From contig DATGIQ010000320.1 of the NCBI GenBank assembly GCA_035295665.1, positions 1-7,438 of the forward strand: a DNA stretch of 7,438 nt. Direction: 5' to 3'. Shown piece by piece: positions 1 to 7,200 of this stretch (position 1 is its first letter; every line of letters begins with the position of its first letter). The position numbers and the translations under genes were made by a program. A model generated the notes under the pieces. It saw nothing but the letters and a program-made list of their open reading frames with translations. It was not told the DNA's origin and searched no databases. This DNA comes from DATGIQ01 sp035295665 (GTDB lineage: Bacteria > Planctomycetota > Planctomycetia > Gemmatales > Gemmataceae).

Positions 1-3000
1 CACGAGGGGTATACGCCCGTTTTTTTTGTGCCCGGCGAAGGAGGCACGCTGCCGCGGCAGTTCGTGCTTGGCTCGTCCATTGGTATGTTCCTCCTGACCG
101 CTTTCCTTACGGGGAGCCACCGGCCAGCGTCTGCGTTCACGTACTGGTATGCCCTGGCCTTGGTCGCCATTGCCGTGGGACTGCTCGGCATCTTGCTGCA
201 ATCAACCATTGGCAGTCTCTTGCCCTGGGCAGGACGCACGGCCCTTTACCTCAGTGGCGTGTTCATGCTCCTGGCGGCGCTCGCATCGGTGCGCGAAGCC
301 AAGCTCTGGGGCGTTCCCTTGGAGGAATCCCTACGTCTGGCCACGGCCAGGCTCGGCGAAGTCTTCGAAAGCATCAGCGACGGTTTCGTCGGCATCGACG
401 CGCAGTGGCGCTACACCTACGTCAACCGTGCCGCAGAACGGATGTTGGGCAAGCATCGCTCGGAACTTCTAGACAAGAACATGTGGGAGGTCTTTCCGGA
501 AGCGATCGGCGGCAAGGCGTACCAGGCGCTGCACCAGGTCCACACCGAGCGGATAACGGTGGAATTCGAGGATTTTGATCCGGTTGTGCAGCGCTGGTTT
601 GGCAATCGGGCGTTTCCCGATCCCGGCGGCGGCATCGCCATCTACTTCCAGGATATCACCCAACGCAAGCAAGCGGAGGCGCAACTCCAAAAGAATCAGG
701 AGACGTTTATCCAGCTGATCGAGCGCGCCCCGTTCGGCATCTACATCGTCGATGCGAACTTCCGCATCACGCACATGAATGCCGGCTCGCAGGCACAGGC
801 GTTTAAGAACGTGCGGCCCGTGATTGGGCGAGAAGTTTCCGAGGCGATGCGCATTCTGTGGCCCGAGCCGGTGGCCGCGGACATCCTCGCCCACTTCCGC
901 CACACCCTCGACACGGGCGAGCCGTATTACTCCGCCAATTTCGCGCATCCGCGCGAGGACATCAAGATGGTCGAAGCGTATGAGTGGGAGTTGCAGCGCA
1001 TCACGCTTCCCGACGGACAGCACGGCGTGGTCTGCTACTATTACGACTCGACGCGCCTGCGGCAGTCCGAGCAGGCCCTTCGCGCCAGTGAGGGCCGCAC
1101 CGCTGCGGATCTGGAGGCCATGCGGCGCCTGCAACAAGTAGGGAGCTTCTGCGCGCGTCGGGAAAGCGCCTTCGCAGACTGTCTGAGGGAGCTATTGGAG
1201 GCGGCCATTTTCCTCACCGAGGCCGACAAAGGCAACATTCAGCTCCTCGACGCGCGGTCGAATTTGCTCACGCTCGCGGCGCACCAGGGCTTTGAGCAAC
1301 CGTTCCTTGACTTTTTCGCTGCGGTCAGTGTTGAGGAAGGCTCAGCGTGCGGGGCGGTGCTGCGTGCCGGTCGACGGATCATTGTCCAGGACGTGACGGA
1401 GAGTGAAATGTTCGCCGGGCAACCATCCCGGCGTGTGCTGCTCGCCGCCCGTGTGCGGGCCATGCAGTCGACGCCTCTGATCGGCAGCGGTGGGAAAGTA
1501 CTTGGCATGATCTCGACCCACTACGTCCGGCCGCACGCGCCGGACGATCGCGCCCTGCGCTTCTTGGACCTGCTCGCCCGGCAGGCGGCCGATTACCTCG
1601 AACGCCAGCAGGCAGAGCAGGCCGTGCAGGCCTCCAGCAACGAATTGCGGCAGACGTTGAAGACCGCCGCCGTCGGTCTGGTGCGCGTCGGCCGCGACCT
1701 GCGGTATATTTCGGCCAATCCTGCCTATGCGGAAATCGCCGGGGTCGACCTCGATCGGATCGTCGGCCGCCCCCTCTTCGAGGTCATGGGCGCGGAGGCG
1801 TTGGCGGTAATCCGGCCGTACATCGAGCGCGTGCTGCGCGGCGAGCGCGTGGAATACGAAGCAGAATTGCCCTGGGCCTCGGCTGGTCCCAAGTGTATCC
1901 ACGTTGTCTACTCGCCTTGGATCGATGCCGGCGGCGAAACGACCGGCTGGGTCGCTTCGGTCACCGACGTCACGGCCCGAAAACAGGCCGAGGAGTCGGC
2001 CCGCAAGGCTCAGGAAATCTTCAAACTCGCCCACAGTATTGGACGGATCGGGCATTGGGAGTGGAACTCGCTGACAAACGAGAACAAGTGGTCGCCGGAA
2101 ATTGAAGCCCTGTACGGATTGCCGCCCGGTGGCTTCGCGAGCACGTATGAGGCATGGGCGAAATTGCTCCATCCAGACGACTTGCCCAAAGCAGAAGAAG
2201 CGGTGCGCCGAGCAATGGAAACGGGCAAGTATTTCACGGAGTTTCGGGTCATCTGGCCGGACGGCAGTGTGCACTGGCTGGAAGCGCGGGCCCACGTCTT
2301 CAAGGACGACGACGACAAACCTGTACGCATCATGGGCGTGAACATGGACGTCACGGAACGCAAGCGGATCGAAGAGACTCTCCAGGAAGCCGACCGCCGC
2401 AAGGACGAGTTTCTCGCCACGCTGGCCCACGAACTACGCAACCCGCTGGCCCCGATCCGCAACGGCCTGCAACTGATGCGGCTGGCGGCCGGCAACACCG
2501 ATGCCGTGGAGCAAGCCCGCGCCATGATGGAGAGGCAATTGACACAGATGGTGCGGTTGGTCGACGACTTGATGGATCTGAGCCGCATCAGCCGGGGGAA
2601 AATCGAACTCCGGAAGGAACACGTGCCGCTGTCGGCGGTGGTAAATAGTGCCGTCGAAACCACTCACCCGCTCCTCGAGGCGATGGGCCACGAACTGGCA
2701 CTCACGCTGCCCGAGCAGCCCGTCATTCTGGACGCCGATTTCACCCGGCTGGCGCAGGTATTCTCGAATTTGTTGAACAACGCCGCCAAGTACAGCGGAC
2801 CGGGCGGGCACATTCGCCTGGTCGCCGAGCGGCAAGGCAGCGACGTAGTGGTGTCGATCACCGACACGGGCGTCGGCATCCCGCCGGATAAGCTGACCAG
2901 CATCTTCGAGATGTTCTCGCAGGTGGACTGCGCGCTGGAAAAGTCGCAGGGCGGACTGGGCATCGGCTTGACGCTCGTAAAGCGACTGGTCGAACTGCAT

Positions 3001-3513
3001 GAAGGAACGATTGAGGCGCACAGCGACGGAATGGGCAAGGGCAGCGAGTTCATGGTGCGGTTGCCGGTCGTGATCGAGGCGCCCCACCCGCAGGCGGTCC
3101 GGCACGATGAGCCAGCCCCGCAAGCGTCGCACCGCATCCTGATCGTGGACGACAACCGGGATAGTGCCGACAGCTTGGCCATGATGCTGCAATTCATGGG
3201 CAATGAGATCCGCACGGCCTATGACGGCCAGGAGGCAGTGGCGGTGGCCGGGGACTTTCGGCCCGGCGTGGTGCTGCTGGACATCGGCCTGCCGAAGCTG
3301 AACGGGTACGAGGCCTGCCGGCGTATCCGCGTGCAGCCGTGGGGCAAGGACATCGTGCTCATTGCCGTGACTGGGTGGGGGCAGGACGAGGACCGTCGCC
3401 GGTCCCGCGAGGCCGGGTTCGATCACCACATGGTCAAGCCGGTGGACCCCAATGCTCTGAGGAAACTACTGACGGGTTTGGAGGCAACAGATGTCGTTTT
3501 GCGGAGTAGTTAG
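1..3513 (+). CDS. Hybrid sensor histidine kinase, membrane-anchored, four PAS plus GAF plus receiver (5' partial)
   Basis: Membrane sensor kinase expected to autophosphorylate on His and pass phosphate to its own receiver Asp. The frame is open from base 1. The GTG at 28 has only a T-run before it and no Shine-Dalgarno, so the true start probably lies upstream. Numbering from that GTG: hydrophobic helices at about 13-30, 37-58 and 70-88; PAS1 about 101-217; PAS2 about 225-345; GAF about 372-535; PAS3 about 535-660; PAS4 about 664-785, of the PAS_3 type (HPDD, then WPDGSVHWLEAR). HisKA carries HELRNP with phospho-acceptor H801. HATPase_c has an N box (N914-N918), G1 DTGVGIP (946-952), F box (FEMFSQVD, 960-967) and G2 GLGIGL (976-981). 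The receiver (about 1036-1155) has acidic D1041/D1042, phospho-acceptor D1085, T1115 and K1137. No HPt domain follows, so the next phosphotransfer partner must be encoded elsewhere. The membrane region resembles sensor regions of other PAS kinases, but I cannot name its family. The signal sensed is unknown. Confidence 0.95.
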   Translation, partial: HEGYTPVFFVPGEGGTLPRQFVLGSSIGMFLLTAFLTGSHRPASAFTYWYALALVAIAVGLLGILLQSTIGSLLPWAGRTALYLSGVFMLLAALASVREAKLWGVPLEESLRLATARLGEVFESISDGFVGIDAQWRYTYVNRAAERMLGKHRSELLDKNMWEVFPEAIGGKAYQALHQVHTERITVEFEDFDPVVQRWFGNRAFPDPGGGIAIYFQDITQRKQAEAQLQKNQETFIQLIERAPFGIYIVDANFRITHMNAGSQAQAFKNVRPVIGREVSEAMRILWPEPVAADILAHFRHTLDTGEPYYSANFAHPREDIKMVEAYEWELQRITLPDGQHGVVCYYYDSTRLRQSEQALRASEGRTAADLEAMRRLQQVGSFCARRESAFADCLRELLEAAIFLTEADKGNIQLLDARSNLLTLAAHQGFEQPFLDFFAAVSVEEGSACGAVLRAGRRIIVQDVTESEMFAGQPSRRVLLAARVRAMQSTPLIGSGGKVLGMISTHYVRPHAPDDRALRFLDLLARQAADYLERQQAEQAVQASSNELRQTLKTAAVGLVRVGRDLRYISANPAYAEIAGVDLDRIVGRPLFEVMGAEALAVIRPYIERVLRGERVEYEAELPWASAGPKCIHVVYSPWIDAGGETTGWVASVTDVTARKQAEESARKAQEIFKLAHSIGRIGHWEWNSLTNENKWSPEIEALYGLPPGGFASTYEAWAKLLHPDDLPKAEEAVRRAMETGKYFTEFRVIWPDGSVHWLEARAHVFKDDDDKPVRIMGVNMDVTERKRIEETLQEADRRKDEFLATLAHELRNPLAPIRNGLQLMRLAAGNTDAVEQARAMMERQLTQMVRLVDDLMDLSRISRGKIELRKEHVPLSAVVNSAVETTHPLLEAMGHELALTLPEQPVILDADFTRLAQVFSNLLNNAAKYSGPGGHIRLVAERQGSDVVVSITDTGVGIPPDKLTSIFEMFSQVDCALEKSQGGLGIGLTLVKRLVELHEGTIEAHSDGMGKGSEFMVRLPVVIEAPHPQAVRHDEPAPQASHRILIVDDNRDSADSLAMMLQFMGNEIRTAYDGQEAVAVAGDFRPGVVLLDIGLPKLNGYEACRRIRVQPWGKDIVLIAVTGWGQDEDRRRSREAGFDHHMVKPVDPNALRKLLTGLEATDVVLRSS

Positions 3514-3568
3514 AGTCTGGGTGTCCGGGTGAACTTCCTTTTTGTATCTTGACACGCTTCCCCAGACT
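3514..3568 (+). repeat. Inverted repeat directly after the kinase stop codon
   Basis: AGTCTGGG at 3514-3521 is the exact reverse complement of CCCAGACT at 3561-3568. A second inner match, TGTC at 3522-3525 with GACA at 3551-3554, could extend the stem past a bulge on the right side. The remaining loop is about 25 nt and T-rich. The left arm begins at the first base after the TAG stop, which suggests a role in 3' end formation or mRNA protection. No T-run follows the right arm, so it is not a canonical intrinsic terminator. Confidence 0.35.
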
Positions 3569-3640
3569 AGTAACCTAGAAAATACGACGACTTGGGAGCT
3601 CAGCCTCGGTCGAAGAGATCGCCCAGGCCTTTCCGTGTAT

Positions 3641-3669
3641 CCCCTGCAAGCTGCCCCCCTGCAAGCTGC
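3641..3669. repeat. 15-bp tandem direct duplication
   Basis: CCCCTGCAAGCTGC occurs at 3641-3654 and again at 3656-3669, giving a 15-bp period with a single C between copies. This is most simply a slippage duplication in non-coding DNA. The second copy is also part of a small palindrome, CTGCA-AGC-TGCAG, at 3659-3671. No function is evident. Confidence 0.7.
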
Positions 3670-3691
3670 AGTGGTTTGTCCCGAGCAATTG

Positions 3692-3707
3692 ACCGCAAGG
3701 GTGCGGT
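3692..3707 (+). repeat. Small hairpin in the intergenic region
   Basis: ACCGCA at 3692-3697 pairs with TGCGGT at 3702-3707 around the tetraloop AGGG. Only a short TTT follows, so it is a weak terminator candidate at best. Confidence 0.3.
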
Positions 3708-3758
3708 TTGGAAGGCGCTCGCCTCTCCTGTTGCTGGGATGGTTGCAGCCCTGTTGTG

Positions 3759-3778
3759 CCGGCAATTTGACTTGCCGG
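3759..3778 (+). repeat. Seven-bp GC-rich hairpin in the intergenic region
   Basis: CCGGCAA at 3759-3765 pairs exactly with TTGCCGG at 3772-3778 around a six-base loop, TTTGAC. No T-tract follows. Together with its neighbours it makes this non-coding stretch look structured. Confidence 0.35.
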
Positions 3779-3881
3779 GTCCGTGCTAGGGAACCTTCCA
3801 AGGCGCGAGATTTTGGAGGAACAGCCATCGCGCTTTCATCCGTGCAGCAAGGAATCGCAGGCCGTGATCGCCCTGCACCGT

Positions 3882-3902
3882 GGATGAGGTAAAACCTCGT
3901 CT
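3882..3902 (+). repeat. Hairpin with AAA loop
   Basis: GAGGT at 3886-3890 and ACCTC at 3894-3898 pair perfectly around AAA. The stem continues outward to 3882/3902 if two G-T wobble pairs are allowed, for about nine pairs in all. The role is unknown. Confidence 0.3.
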
Positions 3903-3930
3903 CGGGCGCTGGCTCATAAGCATTCTGCTC

Positions 3931-3948
3931 ACGGCGCAATCGCGCCGT
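3931..3948 (+). repeat. Strong GC hairpin with four-base loop
   Basis: ACGGCGC at 3931-3937 pairs exactly with GCGCCGT at 3942-3948 around the loop AATC. This is the most GC-rich stem in the gap. The next T-run (TTT, about 3962) is more than 10 bases further on, so simple intrinsic termination is not supported. A separate 10-bp palindrome, GCGGCGCCGC, lies at 3982-3991. Confidence 0.4.
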
Positions 3949-4156
3949 CGGGAGACTGCCGTTTGAGCGGCTGCGATTCAGGCGGCGCCGCAAGGCACCG
4001 AGTGGCTCTTTCATCATGGAACGGAGCCAGGTGTCCTGCTTCGAAAATCACGAGCCTTTAAGGGATGCTTTGGAATCGACTCCTAGAATCCAGCAGCGGA
4101 GTAGCCGCTTGCTTGGCTTGGCACCTACGACCGGGTTCGGCGCGGGCTCTGAACCT

Positions 4157-4189
4157 GGACACCGAAGGTAGCGTGAACTTCGGTGATCC
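4157..4189 (+). promoter_or_regulatory. Stem-loop in the 5' leader of the exported-protein gene
   Basis: GGACACCGAAG at 4157-4167 pairs with CTTCGGTG (4178-4185) and TCC (4187-4189), giving 11 pairs with one bulged A at 4186 and a 10-base loop at 4168-4177. The structure ends 21 bases before the proposed ribosome binding site and 32 bases before the ATG. If transcription starts upstream, it would sit in the mRNA leader and could affect stability or translation. It matches no riboswitch class I recognise, and no T-tract follows. Confidence 0.35.
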
Positions 4190-4210
4190 TCAGCCTACGA
4201 ACCGCTTAGA

Positions 4211-4216
4211 AGAGGT
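4211..4216 (+). promoter_or_regulatory. Ribosome binding site for the exported-protein gene
   Basis: AGAGGT lies six bases (counting from AGAGG) ahead of the ATG at 4222 and matches the anti-Shine-Dalgarno core. In-frame stops at 4207 and 4216 close the frame just upstream, so 4222 is the first possible ATG. A second in-frame ATG at 4258 has only a weak purine run before it, which is why 4222 is preferred. Confidence 0.6.
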
Positions 4217-4221
4217 AGCAC

Positions 4222-7200
4222 ATGTTCACCGTACCAGCGCTTTGGTTCCGACGAGAAATGAAAAGCAGCAAGAGAAGTCGGCGGCCGGCCCGCAGGCCCT
4301 TGGGGCAACCGTGGATCGAGGCTTTGGAGAGTCGAGACCTGCTCTCCACCTGGACTACGGGAACTCCTATGCTGACGGCCCGTTTTGGCCTGGCCGCGGT
4401 CACCGCTAACGATGGCCGTACCTACGCCATCGGCGGAATCGTCGGACCCGGCACCGCGAGCCTCAAGACCGTAGAGGCGTACAGCCCGGTCAGCAATAGC
4501 TGGACTGCCGTCGCCTCCATGCCCACCGGCCGCTTCGGCTTGGCGGCCACGCTCGGCCCGGATGGCAAGATCTATGCAATCGGTGGCTTCGATTATAAGA
4601 ACAATGTTCCTCTCAACACCGTGGAGGCGTACACTCCCAGTTCCAACACATGGACGGTCGTCGCTCCCATGCCCACGGCCCGCTTTGACCTGGCGGCAGC
4701 GACGGGCCCCGATGGCCAAATCTATGCCATTGGCGGGTTTAACCAGGGCGGCGAACTCGGCACGGTTGAGGCGTACAACGTCAACTCGAATACGTGGACA
4801 ACGGTTGCCTCCCTGAACACGGCCCGCTTTGGCCTGGCGGCGGTAACGGGAGCCAACGGCCAAATCTATGCCATCGGCGGGGCCAACGGCCTTGGCGTGC
4901 TCGGCACGGTCGAGGCGTACAACGTGGGGACCGGCACCTGGACGATGGTGGCCTCGCTGGGCACGCCCCGCGTGAGTCTGGCCGCGGCCGAGGGCTCCGA
5001 TGGTCAGATCTATGCCATGGGCGGATTTGATAACAATTCAAACGTCGTCAACACCGTGGAGGCGTTCAACCCTTCGAGCGGCAGCTGGTTCGCAACGCTC
5101 CCCATGCCCACGGCGCGGCACGATTTGGCAGCAGCCACTGGAACCAACAACCGCATCTATGCGATCGGCGGCGAGGATGCAAACGGGGACATTCTCAACA
5201 CAGTTGAGGTCTTGACTCTCACCCCTAGCGGACCGGAAGTTAATCCGTCGGCGGATCAGTTCGGCACCGAAGGCGCCTCGAGTTCCTATACCCTGGGATC
5301 TTTCCGCGATTCCCTGGCTAATGCCAACTCCTGGACCGTGGATGTCAATTGGGGAGATAACACGGCCGACACGATTACCAATACCACGACTCAGGGTGCG
5401 CTCTCCAATGCCTCCCACACCTTTGGCGAGGAGGGAGTCTACACGATAAAGGTCACCGTGAAGGACAATACCAATGCCTCGGGCTCCGCGACCTTCCACG
5501 TAACCGTGTCCGATCCACCCCTCGGGATTTCCGCCAGTAATTTCTCCACGTCCACGAACCAGGCATTCAATAACCAAATCGTGGCCACGTTTACCGATCC
5601 GGGTGGGGCAGAACCCAACTCGGCCGACCCGAGCGGATCGATCAGCAACCATTACAGTGCGAGCATCGATTGGGGCGATGGCACGGCGGCGACCAACGGC
5701 ACCATCACGCTCAGCAATGGCGTGTTCACGGTCCGCGGGGGCCATACCTACACGCAAGCCGGCACCTTCGCAACCACAGTGACCCTTAACCACGAGAGTT
5801 CGCAGCAAGTCGCGGCTCAAGGAGTCGTCACGGTCAGCGTCGGCTCGACCAGCAGCGTGTCCGTCACGAACCTGGTGAACCAGAACGCCACGGAAGGGGC
5901 TTCGGCCTTGTTCAACTTGGGCTCGTTTACCGATTCGAATTCGAGTGCCAATTCGTGGTCCGTGGATGTCAATTGGGGAGATGGGACCGCGGACACGGTG
6001 TTCACGGCCTCGGCTCAGGGTTCACTCGGTAGCCGGTCGCATACCTTTGCAGAAGAAGGAACCAGCGTTGTCACGGTCACGGTTACCGATAATGCCAATG
6101 CCTCGGGTTCCGGGACTTTCCAGGTGACCGTCGCTGATCCCGCCGTGATCGGGTCTGGCGTCAATTTCTCGGCGGTTCCCGGCAACGCCCTCTCCAACCA
6201 GAACGTGGCCACGTTCACCGACCCGGCGGGAGCCGAACCGAACGATGGCACTCATTACACGGCCACGATCGATTGGGGCGACAACTCCGGCACCACGACT
6301 GGCACGATCAGCTTCGGCGGCGGCGTCTTCACCGTCAGCGGTGGCCATACGTATGCTGCTGCCGGCCCATATCAAACGACCGTGGTCATCATGCACGAAG
6401 GTGCTGCATCGACGACGGTGCACGGCAATGTCACGGTGGGAACGGCCGCCGTGGCGGTCACGTCCCCCGGCAACCAGACGACCACGGAGGGAGCGTCGCC
6501 TTCCTTCAACCTTGGGTCGTTCAGTGATTCGAATTCGTCGGCCGGCCCATGGTCGGTCAGCATCAATTGGGGGGATAACACCACACCGACAACGTTTACG
6601 AGCAACAACCAGGGCCAACTGGGAACCCGGCCGCACACGTACGCCGAGGAGGGCGTCTACCCCGTCACGGTCCTTGTCACCGACAATGCCAATGTGTCGG
6701 GTTCAGCAACCTACCAGGTAACCGTGACCGACCCGGCCGTGACTGGCTCGGGGGTGAGCTTCAGCGCCACGCCAGGTTCGTCCTTCACCGGAGCCGTTGC
6801 CACCTTCACCGATCCGGGTGGAGCGGAGGCCAATGACGGCACGCACTACTCCGCCAGCATCAACTGGGGCGACAATACCGCCGCCACGGCCGGCACGATC
6901 AGCCTCAGCAATGGTGTGTTCACCGTCAGTGGCAACCACAACTATTCGCAGAACGGCACCTTCAATACGTCGGTGATCATCACCCACGAAGGCGCGCCGA
7001 CAACGACGTTAACGGGCACCGCTACGGTGTCGAGCACAACGACTGGTTTGGTGAACTTCGTCAATTTCGAGACCGGCGATTTCAGCCAGACGGCCGCACA
7101 TGTGAATGGCGCCATTGTCACGAGCCCGGCCCTGGATGGGATGTTTTCGCTCCAACTCTCGCGGAGCAACAGCCCGGCCTGGGTGGAGATCCGCCAAAGC

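Larger units (their letters stand above)
3514..4221. other. Intergenic region, about 0.7 kb, no convincing gene
   Basis: This gap separates the kinase from the large exported-protein gene. Open frames exist on both strands (for example 3542-3892 on + and 3466-4017 on -). Their translations are Arg/Ser/Pro/Cys-rich with no recognisable motif, the + frame uses a TTG start, and the - frame overlaps the end of the kinase gene. I read the stretch as non-coding. It is dense in short inverted repeats and holds one 15-bp tandem duplication, listed separately. I see no tRNA, no known riboswitch core and no T-rich intrinsic terminator. A long 5' leader or a small RNA for the downstream gene is possible but unproven. 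Confidence 0.6.

Noticed and set aside
1342..2430. Long antisense open frame (362 codons) opposite the kinase
   Set aside because: It lies fully opposite a kinase with intact motifs; its Arg/Gly/Asp/Val-rich translation shows no family motif. GC-rich codon usage commonly leaves the opposite strand open.
2434..3429. Second long antisense open frame (331 codons) opposite HisKA/HATPase/receiver
   Set aside because: Same reason: a shadow of a strongly supported coding region with no recognisable protein features.
3549..3576. Perfect TTGACA at 3549-3554 with TAACCT 16 bp downstream as a promoter
   Set aside because: The -10 matches only three of six bases, the site overlaps the inverted repeat after the kinase, and no gene follows for over 600 bp. 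Probably chance.
3542..3892. Plus-strand open frame of 116 codons with a TTG start
   Set aside because: No Shine-Dalgarno, rare start, runs through hairpins and the 15-bp duplication, and the translation looks random.
3466..4017. Minus-strand open frame of 183 codons across the intergenic gap
   Set aside because: It overlaps the kinase end, has low-complexity Arg/Ser/Pro content with scattered Cys, no family motif and no clear ribosome binding site. It remains the least unlikely extra gene in the gap.
4018..4045. GGAAC at about 4018-4022 as an ECF sigma -35 element
   Set aside because: No convincing CGTC-type -10 at the expected 16-17 bp spacing; only a weak CTTC is present.
4111..4137. TTGGCAC in the leader as a sigma-54 -24 element
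   Set aside because: The required GC-containing -12 element (TTGCA/T) is absent at the correct spacing.
4065..4409. Plus-strand open frame of 114 codons ahead of and overlapping the kelch gene
   Set aside because: It overlaps the leader-coding region of the exported protein in another frame, and its translation has no recognisable features.
5233..7035. Periodic sequence considered as a CRISPR array or DNA-level satellite
   Set aside because: The periodicity is about 590-625 bp, fully in frame, and tracks protein motifs; it is a coding domain duplication.
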